The notes under the pieces are model-generated. The model saw nothing but the letters and a program-made list of their open reading frames with translations. It did no database searches and was not told the origin of the DNA. Made by a program: the position numbers and the translations under genes. From Pseudomonas sp. BCA17 (lineage in GTDB: Bacteria > Pseudomonadota > Gammaproteobacteria > Pseudomonadales > Pseudomonadaceae): DNA of 64,000 nucleotides. This document shows positions 38,244 through 46,361 of the stretch, one piece after another; position 1 is the stretch's first letter, and each line of letters begins with the position of its first letter. The stretch lies in assembly GCF_004519405.1 (NCBI RefSeq), contig NZ_SGWI01000001.1, positions 1,488,001 to 1,552,000 on the forward strand. Reading direction: 5' to 3'.

Positions 38244-38693
38244 ATGATGAATAGCGCAAACGAATGGCAAACTGCACTTCCCGAATTCCTGCTGGAAGCC
38301 GAAATGCTTCTGGCCAAATCGGAAGAGTGCTTGAGCCACCTGCATTTGATTCGCAACGACAGCGATGCCATCGACTGCATGAAAGCCAGCCTCGCCAAGC
38401 TGGCGGAAAAAGCCGAAGGCCTGGCACTGCAGGCAATCAGTGAATTCTCCAGGCATATCCAATACCTGATCGCCAACGCCGTGAACCCCATGCAATTGCA
38501 TGATCAGGCCCTGGACGCCCTGCATGACTGCCTGACGTTGCTGGCCTGGCAATTGGAATTGATCGACACGCGCACCGGCGAACTGACGCTGGATGAAAGC
38601 GAACAAACAACATTGATCGCGACGGTCACCCTGCAAATCCCACAGAAAGACTTCGGCAATAAGCCGCAACAACGACTGCACCACAGGGTTTGA
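38244..38693 (+). CDS. Small helical protein resembling an HPt domain without the phospho-histidine
   Basis: A 149-residue protein of unknown function, starting at ATG 38244 after GTGGAGAC. By eye, LPEFLLEAEMLLAKSEECLSH aligns with the CheA HPt start in this window (LQDFLVEAGEILEQLSEQLVE). The two have similar helix spacing for about 90 residues. Where HPt domains carry FHTxKGxAG, this protein has LAKLAEKAEG, so the phospho-accepting His is lost. It might be an HPt-like inhibitor or scaffold for the nearby histidine kinase or for CheV. This is inference from motif spacing; a plain helical-bundle protein is the alternative. Confidence 0.6.
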   Translation: MMNSANEWQTALPEFLLEAEMLLAKSEECLSHLHLIRNDSDAIDCMKASLAKLAEKAEGLALQAISEFSRHIQYLIANAVNPMQLHDQALDALHDCLTLLAWQLELIDTRTGELTLDESEQTTLIATVTLQIPQKDFGNKPQQRLHHRV

Positions 38694-38935
38694 GCAATGA
38701 TCAGGTCGTATTTAATACGTTAGTTATCTAAAAACGACCCTTTTGTTAGTCGCTCGAGACGATCTTGCGCGACAGATATGTCACTTAGCCATGTATGCAA
38801 TAACGTTACAAACCAACTCTATTAGTACAACTACTCACTCACTTTGCACTCTGGGCTTATCACCTGGAATGTTTGCCTGGTTAATAAGCCTGCCGAGCAA
38901 GGCGCCAGGCGACCGACGATAACAGTGGTGGTACT

Positions 38936-39955
38936 ATGCCCCGCTCGAAGTGGCTCAACTTCATCATGTCTACAAACGATTCGGCACCGTATTCCAAACA
39001 AGGGCCTGTCAGCCGCCATGACCGGCCTTCCCGCACCGAACCTTCATTGGCTCCATCCGCTATGTACGCCAGCCTCAAGTCACTCATCACAAGGTCCGTG
39101 TCCCGCAGCAATGCCCACCGCCTGGTCCTTGCCTTGTGCCTGTGCTCATCGTTGGTCAGCCTGTGGGCCTATATCGGCCGTGTGCCGCTGCCTTTATCGA
39201 TCCTGTTGCTAAACCTGACCACCTTGATCGTGGTGGGTGTGTGGCAGTGGAACTCGCGCAAATCCATCAAGCTCCAGCCCCAGGAGCTGGCCGACCGCTT
39301 GCTGCAAGTCCAGGAAAACGAACGTCACCGGCTCAGCCGCGACTTGCATGATGATATTGGCCAGTTGCTGACCGCCGCCAAACTGCAAAGCGAATGGCTC
39401 AAGCGCCGACTGCCGGACGACCTGCAAAGCCAATGTGCGGTGCTGTGCAATACCTTGAATGAAACCCTGGCCAAAGTGCGCGATGTTTCGGCGATCCTCA
39501 ATCCACGCCAGTTGGCCAGCCTGGGGCTGGAAGCCAGCCTGCGCGCGCACCTGCTCAAGACCCTGGAAAACACCCCGGTTCACTGGAGCCTGGAATGCCA
39601 GCAACGGTTGACCGGCATCCCCGAGGAAATGGCCGTGGCCGCCTTTCGCATCACCCAGGAAGCGGTGACCAACATGCTTCGCCATGCCCAGGCGCAGAAC
39701 CTGCTGGTGCGCCTGCAACGACTCCCCGAAGGCTTGTCGCTGATGATCTGTGATGACGGCCAGGGCTTTTCACCGGCGCCCAACCCGGGCCTGGAAGGCC
39801 AGCGGGGTATGGCCGGCATGTCCGAACGGATCGATCAACTGGGAGGCTCCTTGTCCGTCAGCAGCCGGCCCGGCAAAGGCACGCGGATCGATGCACTTTT
39901 CCCCTGGGCGCCCCGCGCCCTCGAACGGGCCAGCGCCCCTAAGGCTGTTGAGTGA
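38936..39955 (+). CDS. NarL-type sensor histidine kinase (HisKA_3)
   Basis: A 339-residue kinase from the first ATG. Two hydrophobic segments (about 62-80 and 85-104) are nearly adjacent, so there is almost no periplasmic loop. The dimerisation box is ERHRLSRDLHDDIGQLL, with H138 as likely phospho-acceptor. The HATPase part shows ITQEAVTNMLRHA and MICDDGQGFSP. The start is uncertain: ATGs at 38966 and 39062 are alternatives and no strong ribosome site decides. It overlaps the response regulator gene by four bases (GTGA). The signal and targets are unknown. The 240 bp upstream are AT-rich, likely promoter DNA. Confidence 0.85.
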   Translation: MPRSKWLNFIMSTNDSAPYSKQGPVSRHDRPSRTEPSLAPSAMYASLKSLITRSVSRSNAHRLVLALCLCSSLVSLWAYIGRVPLPLSILLLNLTTLIVVGVWQWNSRKSIKLQPQELADRLLQVQENERHRLSRDLHDDIGQLLTAAKLQSEWLKRRLPDDLQSQCAVLCNTLNETLAKVRDVSAILNPRQLASLGLEASLRAHLLKTLENTPVHWSLECQQRLTGIPEEMAVAAFRITQEAVTNMLRHAQAQNLLVRLQRLPEGLSLMICDDGQGFSPAPNPGLEGQRGMAGMSERIDQLGGSLSVSSRPGKGTRIDALFPWAPRALERASAPKAVE

Positions 39956-40611
39956 CTTGCAAATTACTTCTGGTGGATGACCATGCCCTGATCCGGGCCG
40001 GCGTGCGCGCGCTGATCCTGGATATCCCCGGCTACACCGTGATTGGCGAAGCCAACGATGGTGCGCAACTACTGGAGGCATTCAGCACCCAGCAGCCGGA
40101 TATCGTGCTGCTGGACCTGTCGATGAAACACACCGGTGGCCTGGACGCTTTGCAGCAACTCAAGGCGGCCTACCCCAAGAGCAAAGTGTTGATCCTGTCG
40201 ATGCACACCGACCCCGAGCTGATCATGCGTGCGCTGGAGTCCGGCGCCCATGGCTACCTGCTCAAGGACACCACGACCAACGAGCTGGAACACGCCCTGC
40301 AGGCCCTGCGCAACAATGAGCGCTACCTGAGCCCCGCCATTGCCCACACCGTGATCAACCAGGCATTGATCCGCAGCCAGGGGCCGGCCTCGCCCGTCGC
40401 CCACAACCACACCCTCACGGCGCGCCAGCTGGAGATCCTGCGCCTGATCGTGCGCGGTAAATCCACCCGGGAAATCGCCCTGGGCCTGGGCTTGAGCATC
40501 AAGACCGTGGAAGCCCATCGCTCGCAGATTATGAAACGCCTGCAGATCTACGACGTCGCCGGCCTGGTGCTATTCGCCGTGCGCGAGCAGATCATCAGCC
40601 TGGACGACTAG
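39952..40611 (+). CDS. NarL/LuxR-family response regulator
   Basis: A 219-residue regulator starting at GTG, overlapping the kinase stop. The receiver domain has LLVDDHALIRAGVRALI and phospho-Asp in IVLLDLSMKHTGG. The LuxR helix-turn-helix is LTARQLEILRLIVRGKSTREIALGLGLSIKTVEAHRSQIMKRL. It is paired with the upstream HisKA_3 kinase. The regulon cannot be read from sequence. Its last 42 bp overlap the end of the converging yegS gene, so antisense effects at the 3' ends are possible. Confidence 0.9.
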   Translation: MTCKLLLVDDHALIRAGVRALILDIPGYTVIGEANDGAQLLEAFSTQQPDIVLLDLSMKHTGGLDALQQLKAAYPKSKVLILSMHTDPELIMRALESGAHGYLLKDTTTNELEHALQALRNNERYLSPAIAHTVINQALIRSQGPASPVAHNHTLTARQLEILRLIVRGKSTREIALGLGLSIKTVEAHRSQIMKRLQIYDVAGLVLFAVREQIISLDD

Positions 40612-41490
40612 GGGCGAACCCGTCGGCAAGTGCACGCGCAAGGCCTTGGGCAACGCACTGAAACGCAGGTCGTCGCCCTGCAGCGGTTCGCCGTCCAGGT
40701 TGATATACAACCCCTCGGCCACCTTGATCTCGACCCAGGGCAAGCGTGCCCGCACAAACATGTTATCCAGGCCCCAGCCGTCGCTCATCAGGGTGAGCAA
40801 GGTGCCGACCACCTCCTGGGGCGCCGGCAGGATGCTGATATCCAGCAAGCCATCATCGGCCAACGCGCCAGGGCACAGCACATGCCCACCGCCCGCTTGG
40901 CGGCCGTTGCCGATACCGAGCGCAAGCAAATCGCCTTTCCAGTGAAAACCGGGGCCTTCCAGCTCACCATACGCCGCCTTCAATTCGCTGAATCGCGTCA
41001 AACCGGTGAACAGGTAGGCGGCGCCGCCGAGGACTTTTTTCAGGTCTTCCGAGGTATTGGCGGTGACCTGGCTGCCGAAGCCGCCGGTGGCCATGTTGAG
41101 GAAGATTTGCCCGCCGACCTCGCCGAGGTCGATCGCCCGCGGTGGCACGTCCAGCAGTGCCAACGCTTGGGCGGGTTCCAGCGGCACGCCGGCGGCGCGG
41201 GCAAAGTCGTTGGCGGTGCCGAGGGGCATCAGGACCAGGCTGGCGTCGGTCTTGGCCAGGGCCATGGCTTCGGCGACGTCACGCAGGGTGCCATCGCCAC
41301 CGCCGGCGATGATGTGGGTGTAGCCGTCGGTGAGGGCTTCGTTGACCAGGCGTTGGGCGTCGCCGCCTTCCCATGTGACCCGCACGGCCAATTCTCCACC
41401 CTGCTCGCGCCGGGCCTGTACGGCGGCGCGCACGTCCTCGTTCAGAGCTTGTTTGCCGTGGAGGATCAATAGTGCTTTAGGGGTGGTCAT
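40570..41490 (-). CDS. yegS: Lipid kinase YegS-like
   Basis: A 306-residue diacylglycerol-kinase-catalytic-family protein. The nucleotide motif GGGDGTLRDVAEA and the LGTANDFARAAGVP motif are intact. The C-terminal half shows GGHVLCPGALADDGLLDI and NLDGEPLQGD. YegS phosphorylates phosphatidylglycerol in vitro; its role in Pseudomonas is not known. It is monocistronic, with GGAG 10 nt before the ATG. It overlaps the converging regulator gene by 42 bp, and long repeats lie upstream. Confidence 0.9.
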   Translation of the reverse strand: MTTPKALLILHGKQALNEDVRAAVQARREQGGELAVRVTWEGGDAQRLVNEALTDGYTHIIAGGGDGTLRDVAEAMALAKTDASLVLMPLGTANDFARAAGVPLEPAQALALLDVPPRAIDLGEVGGQIFLNMATGGFGSQVTANTSEDLKKVLGGAAYLFTGLTRFSELKAAYGELEGPGFHWKGDLLALGIGNGRQAGGGHVLCPGALADDGLLDISILPAPQEVVGTLLTLMSDGWGLDNMFVRARLPWVEIKVAEGLYINLDGEPLQGDDLRFSALPKALRVHLPTGSPLVVQADDLLAHGE

Positions 41491-41732
41491 GGGTGGGTGA
41501 CTCCGGGGGTTGAGGGTTCCTGAAGGATGTGGACATTGGGTCGGGGGGAAAAAGTCATTGGGGGGTGGAAATTAATTGGCCGGTTTATCGAGTACATTGG
41601 ACTTGCCCCAGCACTCGGCACCTCGCCCAGGCTCGGTGTGCCCGCAATCCGACATTGATTTGGGGCGCCTGAGATCAAGATCAAAAGCGGCTCGCTTCGC
41701 ATCGTGATGTGTGTAGACAGCCATGCTGTGCT

Positions 41733-41844
41733 GCAGCTTTTGCTTTCTGTGGGAGCTGGCTTGCCTGCGCTACACAACTTTGGTGTGGCCATGAACCTGT
41801 GGCGAGGGAGCTTGCTCCCGTGACGGCTCGGAAGCCGGCGACTA
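41733..41844. repeat. REP-containing composite repeat, copy 2
   Basis: It is nearly identical to 604-730, including TGTGGGAGCTGGCTTGCC, then TGTGGCGAGGGAGCTTGCTC and the trailing GGCTCGGAAGCCGGCGACTA. It lacks the 13 nt between CTACAC repeats seen in copy 1. Confidence 0.75.
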
Positions 41845-41909
41845 TTCAACTGGCCCTCCGCGACGGGGTTCGCCCCCGTTGAGCCGACCAGGATGTTGGA
41901 GTGCAATGA

Positions 41910-42165
41910 GTACATATCCATTGCTGCGGTAACGACGGCTTAGGGTTCCGCCCTTACGGCGGGTCACTTTGGAAAAGCCCCAAAGTAACCAAAGGGCTCT
42001 TGCCCCACCACTCGGCACCTCGCTCAGGCTCGGTGTGCCCTCACTCCGGCTTGAATCCGTGGGCCGCCGTCATGGGCCATCCCTGGCCCAGGACGGCTAA
42101 CCCGGCGTCCTGCCGGGTTACCCACGGATTCAAGCCTGCGTTCGGCCAGCGTGGTTTAACGGGGC
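41910..42165. repeat. Long dispersed repeat, direct arm of an inverted pair
   Basis: It begins GTACATATCC and shares the whole 432-603 block. It then continues through GGGCCATCCCTGGCCCAGG, AACCCGGCGTCCTGCCGGG and TTCGGCCAGCGTG. The continuation is found again, inverted, in 42290-42669. Confidence 0.75.
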
Positions 42166-42200
42166 GCCCAAGATCAAGATCAAAAGCCAGATCAAGAGCC

Positions 42201-42277
42201 AGATCAAGAGCAGATCAAGAGCAGATCAAGAGCAGATCAAGAGCAGATCAAGAGCAGATCAAGAGCAGATCAAGAGC
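42201..42277. repeat. Seven perfect tandem copies of AGATCAAGAGC
   Basis: An 11-bp unit is repeated seven times without error, preceded by a 12-bp variant (about 42188-42200). It sits near the centre of the large inverted repeat. Error-free short tandem repeats are prone to copy-number change. Confidence 0.9.
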
Positions 42278-42289
42278 AGACTGATGAGA

Positions 42290-42669
42290 CCAGATTGTGG
42301 GAGGGGACAGTCAAATAGCTCCACTGGCGCCCTGCCCCATTTATAACCGAGTACATCGGTCAAAACCCCGGTCGGCTCTAAGGCCGCCGCGCTCTGGCTT
42401 TTGATCTGGGGCGCCCCGTCAAACACGCTGGCCGAACGCAGGTTTTGGAGCGTGGGTAACCCGGCAGGACGCCGGGTTAGCCGCACTGGGCCAGGGATGG
42501 CCCATTGCGGCGGCCCACGCTCCAAAGCCTGGGTTCGGGTACACCGAGCCTGGGCGAGGTGCCGAGTGTTGGGGCAAAGCGTTTTTGGTTACTTTTTGCG
42601 CTCTTCAAAAAGTGACCCGCTGTAAGAGCGGAACCGCCAGCCGCCATTACCGAAGAAACGGATATACAC
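42290..42669. repeat. Long dispersed repeat, inverted arm
   Basis: The reverse complement carries the same ordered blocks as the direct arm: GCGGGTCACTTT, CACTCGGCACCTCGCCCAGG, GGGCCATCCCTGGCCCAG, AACCCGGCGTCCTGCCGGG and TTCGGCCAGCGTG. Sequence between blocks differs, so the two arms have diverged. It lies directly beyond the end of the DUF2802 gene. Confidence 0.75.
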
Positions 42670-42682
42670 ACAACCCCGAAAA

Positions 42683-43075
42683 TCAGCCCTTGTGCAACTT
42701 ACTCATCAACTGCGCCTCAGCCTGGGTCAACCCACACGACTGCGTCAGCTCATCCACCGTAGCCCCCATGCCCACCAACTTCGCCGCCTGAGCAAACGAC
42801 AGGCTTGTCGGGTCACGCTGTTCAATCTGCGCCAGCTTGTCCGGCAACGGCCCGAGGATCGCGCGCAATTCATGCACCTCATCCCCCACCTTCACCGCAC
42901 TTTTCTGGAAGTGGTCAACACGCTTGACCAGATCGATGATGCGTCGGTCACGCACAGCATCGCGCTCAGCCTGCTGCTGGGCCAATTCCCGTTGCTGGCG
43001 CATGTAGCGCAGCAGAAAAGTCAGAGTCCCGGCCCACAACAGGGCCAGGACTATCACCGCCGCCTCAAAGAACAA
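42683..43075 (-). CDS. DUF2802 membrane-anchored protein at the end of the che operon
   Basis: A 130-residue protein with one N-terminal membrane segment (FFEAAVIVLALLWAGTLTFLL). A coiled coil follows (about 26-75, RQQRELAQQQAERDAVRDRR), then a small C-terminal helical domain (FAQAAKLVGMGATVDELTQSCGLTQAEAQLM) that looks like a helix-turn-helix. It corresponds by position to P. aeruginosa PA1465. Its function is not known to me. It directly follows cheW with no gap and is probably co-transcribed. Confidence 0.8.
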   Translation of the reverse strand: MFFEAAVIVLALLWAGTLTFLLRYMRQQRELAQQQAERDAVRDRRIIDLVKRVDHFQKSAVKVGDEVHELRAILGPLPDKLAQIEQRDPTSLSFAQAAKLVGMGATVDELTQSCGLTQAEAQLMSKLHKG

Positions 43076-43558
43076 TCAGATGCTCTCCAGTTCCGACCAC
43101 TCTTCTTCGCTCATCATCTTGTCCAGCTCAACCAGAATCAGCAGTTCGCCGTTCTTGTTGCACACACCCTGGATAAACTTGGCGGATTCTTCGTTGCCCA
43201 CGTTCGGCGCGGTTTCCACTTCCGATTGGCGCAGGTAAACCACTTCAGCCACGCTGTCGACCATGATCCCGACCACTTGCTTGTCGGCTTCGATGATCAC
43301 GATGCGGGTGTTGTCGTTGACTTCGGTCGGTACCAGGCCGAAACGCTGGCGGGTGTCGATCACCGTCACCACGTTGCCGCGCAGGTTGATGATACCCAGC
43401 ACGTAACTCGGCGCACCCGGCACCGGGGCGATCTCGGTGTAGCGCAGCACTTCCTGCACGCGCATGACGTTGATGCCATAGGACTCGTTGTCCAGTTTGA
43501 AGGTTACCCATTGCAGGATTGGATCATCCAAACCTTGTGCGGACGCTGACTTGTTCAT
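43076..43558 (-). CDS. cheW: CheW coupling protein
   Basis: A 160-residue single CheW domain that links chemoreceptors to CheA in polar arrays. The features include LQWVTFKLDNESYGINVMRVQEVLRYTEIAPVPG cut by the conserved INLRGNVVTVID strand, and VDSVAEVVYL. It lies downstream of parP and abuts the DUF2802 gene. It matches PA1464 in order. Confidence 0.93.
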   Translation of the reverse strand: MNKSASAQGLDDPILQWVTFKLDNESYGINVMRVQEVLRYTEIAPVPGAPSYVLGIINLRGNVVTVIDTRQRFGLVPTEVNDNTRIVIIEADKQVVGIMVDSVAEVVYLRQSEVETAPNVGNEESAKFIQGVCNKNGELLILVELDKMMSEEEWSELESI

Positions 43559-43638
43559 TCTTCGGACCCCTTCAAATGCCGCTTTACCCGGCGTGTATGC
43601 TTCGCTGACCGCATTCGCATGCGGGCCTTATTGTTCAA

Positions 43639-44442
43639 TCAACTGCGTTGGTTCTGCGCCATCAACTTCACGGCGCCGCTGGCGATCAACTCGGCCAGTT
43701 CGGCGACGTCGAGCAACGCGCACATATGCTCGATCACGGTGCCTGCCAGCCAAGGCCTTTGGCCACGGTGGCTGCGCCATTTGATTTCGTTCGGGTCCAG
43801 GCGCAATGAGCGGCTGACTTGATGCACCGCCAGCCCCCATTCATAACCCTGCACCGAGATCACGTACTGCAAGCCCTGGCGGAAATCGTCGCGGTAGCGG
43901 TCGGGCATCACCCAACGAGCGGTATCCAGGACTTTCAGGTTACCGGCCTGGCTGGGCAGGATGCCGAGGAACCACTCCGGTTGCCCGAACAGCGGCGTCA
44001 GTTCCTGGCCTTCCAAAGAATAGATCGAACCCAGGCAAACCAGCGGCACCGCGAGGGTCAGCCCGGCGACATCGAATAACAGGCATTCAAATGGCTCGGC
44101 GGCCCAGGATGGGCGGCCATCACCGGTTTCCGGCGGCGGTGTGATGCTTGGGGGCAGGTGCACGTCCGCAATGGGCTCAACCACTACTGGCTCGACCACG
44201 GCCAGCGCGACCGGTGCCACGATCGGCACCGCAACAGGGGCGACGACCACATGGGCATCACGCGCCTGCTCTTCCAATACGGCCAACTGGAATTCATCCA
44301 GCGCACTGTCCACTGCTATGACCGGTTCAAGTTCCAGAACCGGCTCCGGCAATTCTTGCGCGGTCGCATCCTGCAGCAAGGCATCCAGGTAGGATTCCAG
44401 CGCCAGTTGCGGCCGGGTCTTGAGTTTGACGGGACGGGTCAT
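43639..44442 (-). CDS. parP: ParP-like CheW-domain protein
   Basis: A 267-residue protein. A Pro/Val/Glu-rich N-terminal region (about 1-125) precedes a C-terminal CheW-like domain (FECLLFDVAGLTLAVPLVCLGSIY, VISVQGYEWGLAVHQVSRSL). ParP couples the ParC ATPase to CheA so that arrays localise to the cell pole. The start ATG overlaps the parC stop (TGATG), and an in-frame TTG one codon earlier is ignored. It corresponds to PA1463 by position. The name rests on architecture and adjacency. Confidence 0.82.
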   Translation of the reverse strand: MTRPVKLKTRPQLALESYLDALLQDATAQELPEPVLELEPVIAVDSALDEFQLAVLEEQARDAHVVVAPVAVPIVAPVALAVVEPVVVEPIADVHLPPSITPPPETGDGRPSWAAEPFECLLFDVAGLTLAVPLVCLGSIYSLEGQELTPLFGQPEWFLGILPSQAGNLKVLDTARWVMPDRYRDDFRQGLQYVISVQGYEWGLAVHQVSRSLRLDPNEIKWRSHRGQRPWLAGTVIEHMCALLDVAELAELIASGAVKLMAQNQRS

Positions 44443-45230
44443 CAAGCCACCTGCGCCACAAGCTGCTGGGACAGCAGATGCTTGAGCAACGCGCGATAAG
44501 ACAGCACGCCGCGGCTTTTGCCATCGAACTGCGAAGGTGTCAGCCCCGCGCGGCTGGCGTCACGCAGGCGCGTGTCCACCGGGATGTAGCCATTCCAGAT
44601 GGTGTCCGGGTAGGCGTCACGCAATACACGCAAGGTGCCGAGAGACGCCTGGGTACGGCGATCGAACAAGGTCGGCACAATGCAGAACGGCAGCGCCTGT
44701 TTACGCGAACGGTTGATCATCGCCAGAGTGCTGACCATGCGCTCCAGGCCTTTGACTGCCAAGTGCTCGGTCTGCACCGGGATCACCAGTTGCTGGCTGG
44801 CCGCCAAGGCGTTGACCATCAGCACGCCAAGCAACGGTGGGCTGTCGATGATGGCGTAATCGAAGTCCTGCCACAGTTGCGCCAGGGTCTTGGCGATCAC
44901 CAAGCCTAGACCGCTCTGCCCCGGCGACTGGCGCTCAAGGGTGGCCAGTGCGGTGCTGGACGGCAGCAGAGAGATGCTTTCATTGCTGGTGGGCAGCAGC
45001 AATTGCCCGGGCAAGTCGCTGGGTACGCTGCCCTTGTGCAGGAACAGGTCGTAACAGCTGTGCTCCAGCGCATCCGGATCGTAGCCGAAATAGCTGGTCA
45101 TGGAACCATGGGGGTCGAGGTCGACCACGACCACACGCTTGCCCGCCTCGGCCAGCAAGCCGGCTAAGGCGATGGAGGTGGTGGTCTTGCCGACTCCACC
45201 TTTTTGATTGGCAACTGCCCAGACTCTCAT
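44442..45230 (-). CDS. parC: ParC, ParA-family ATPase for polar chemotaxis arrays
   Basis: A 262-residue ParA/MinD-type ATPase. The deviant Walker A is VANQKGGVGKTTTSIALAG, the second motif VVVDLDPHGSMTSYFG and Walker B IIDSPPLLGVLM. It starts at MRVWAV after GGGAGGA; upstream in-frame sequence is non-coding. Its place between motD and parP identifies it as the chemotaxis-array ATPase rather than a chromosome-partition ParA. Confidence 0.88.
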   Translation of the reverse strand: MRVWAVANQKGGVGKTTTSIALAGLLAEAGKRVVVVDLDPHGSMTSYFGYDPDALEHSCYDLFLHKGSVPSDLPGQLLLPTSNESISLLPSSTALATLERQSPGQSGLGLVIAKTLAQLWQDFDYAIIDSPPLLGVLMVNALAASQQLVIPVQTEHLAVKGLERMVSTLAMINRSRKQALPFCIVPTLFDRRTQASLGTLRVLRDAYPDTIWNGYIPVDTRLRDASRAGLTPSQFDGKSRGVLSYRALLKHLLSQQLVAQVA

Positions 45231-45280
45231 TCGGTTGGTTCCTCCCGGTGGGCACAAGCGCGACCGAGACATTGCATACG

Positions 45281-46168
45281 TTATTGAGCCAGTGACGGGG
45301 AATTGACGCTACCCTGCCGAACCGGCGGCTTAACCACGGGCGGTGCAGTTTGTGTGCCAGCCCGCCTCAATGCCGCATCCGGTGTTGCATTAGCCGTCCC
45401 CGTGCCGGTCAGGCTACGGCGTACGTCCAGGTTGCGCGACACTACCAGTACCACACGACGGTTGCGTGCGCGCCCTTCTGCGGTCGCATTATTGGCCACC
45501 GGCTGAAATTCACCATAGCCTACCGACGCCAGGCGACCAGGGTTCACGCCCTGCATGGCCAGCATGCGCACAATACTCGCGGCACGGGCTGATGACAGCT
45601 CCCAGTTGGTCGGGTACTGCGCGGTATTGATGGGGAAGTTGTCGGTAAAGCCTTCGACGTGGATCGGGTTTTCAAACGGTTTGAGAATTGCCGCCACCTT
45701 GTCGATGATGGTGAACGCCTGGTCGCTGGGCATGGCATCGGCGCTGGCGAACAGCAGGCTGGAATTGAGCTCGATCTCCACCCACAGTTCATTACCGCGC
45801 ACGGTCATCTGGTTCGAGCTGATCAGGTCACCGAACGCGGCGCTGATATCGTCGGCAATGCTTTTCAGCGGGTCACTGGTGCCGCCGATGCCGGCGGCGA
45901 CTTCATCGCTGTCTTTGACCAGCGGCTTGGCCGGCGTCACAGTCTTGGGCCGCTCATCGCCGATGGGAATGGGCTTGATCGAACGGTCGGTGTCGTTGAA
46001 CACCCCGATCAGCGCCTGGGAAATGACCTTGTACTTGCCTTCGTTGATCGACGAGATGGAATACATCACCACGAAAAATGCGAACAGCAAGGTGATGAAG
46101 TCCGCGTAGGACACCAGCCACCGCTCGTGATTGACATGTTCTTCAGGCTCGCGACGGCGACGGCTCAC
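45281..46168 (-). CDS. motD: MotD, flagellar stator subunit B
   Basis: A 295-residue MotB-family protein. A single membrane helix carries the proton-path Asp in WLVSYADFITLLFAFFVVMYS. A periplasmic OmpA-like peptidoglycan-binding domain follows (FTDNFPINTAQYPTNWELSSARA, VGYGEFQPVANNATAEGRARNRRV). The C-terminal tail is Pro/Thr-rich and low in structure. It pairs with MotC as the second stator set in Pseudomonas. A REPIN separates it from motC, which may lower downstream expression. Confidence 0.92.
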   Translation of the reverse strand: MSRRRREPEEHVNHERWLVSYADFITLLFAFFVVMYSISSINEGKYKVISQALIGVFNDTDRSIKPIPIGDERPKTVTPAKPLVKDSDEVAAGIGGTSDPLKSIADDISAAFGDLISSNQMTVRGNELWVEIELNSSLLFASADAMPSDQAFTIIDKVAAILKPFENPIHVEGFTDNFPINTAQYPTNWELSSARAASIVRMLAMQGVNPGRLASVGYGEFQPVANNATAEGRARNRRVVLVVSRNLDVRRSLTGTGTANATPDAALRRAGTQTAPPVVKPPVRQGSVNSPSLAQ

Positions 46169-46211
46169 AGGCAGACACCTCTCTGGCCAGGATTGACCGC
46201 TTCATTGTGAT

Positions 46212-46343
46212 TGTGGCGAGCGAGCTTGCTCGCGCTGGGACGCGAAGCGCCCCCAAAACCAGGCAACGCGCTCCATCTGAAGAAACATGTAGGCTGTATC
46301 GGGGCTGCTTCGCAGCCCAGCGCGAGCAAGCTCGCTCGCCACA
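46212..46343. repeat. REPIN inside the motC-motD spacer
   Basis: TGTGGCGAGCGAGCTTGCTC and its inverse GAGCAAGCTCGCTCGCCACA flank about 90 bp, with further partial pairing inside (GGGACGCGAAGCGCCCC and GGGGCTGCTTCGCAGCCC). It interrupts the operon without touching a reading frame. Confidence 0.88.
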
Positions 46344-46361
46344 GGTTGATAGCCATGGCCA

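Larger units (their letters stand above)
41491..42682. repeat. 1.2-kb non-coding block made of dispersed repeats
   Basis: No gene is supported in this stretch. It holds, in order: a partial repeat (about 41600-41665, CACTCGGCACCTCGCCCAGG); the REP composite (41733-41844); one long repeat in direct orientation (about 41910-42165); an 11-bp tandem array (42201-42277); and a long inverted copy (about 42290-42669). The long direct and inverted copies form an imperfect palindrome about 0.75 kb across, with the tandem array near the centre. Apparent open frames here have no family features. Confidence 0.8.

Noticed and set aside
37987..38247. Possible small gene before the HPt-like gene
   Set aside because: Two overlapping frames of similar length, no ribosome site, no recognisable motif; more likely leader DNA.
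42000..42284. Plus-strand frame ending in Arg/Ala/Asp/Gln/Ile/Lys/Ser repeats
   Set aside because: It is the translated 11-bp tandem array inside a repeat block; it has no ribosome site and no independent support as a gene.
42170..42285. The tandem array as a CRISPR
   Set aside because: The 11-bp units are directly abutting with no spacers, and no cas genes are present.
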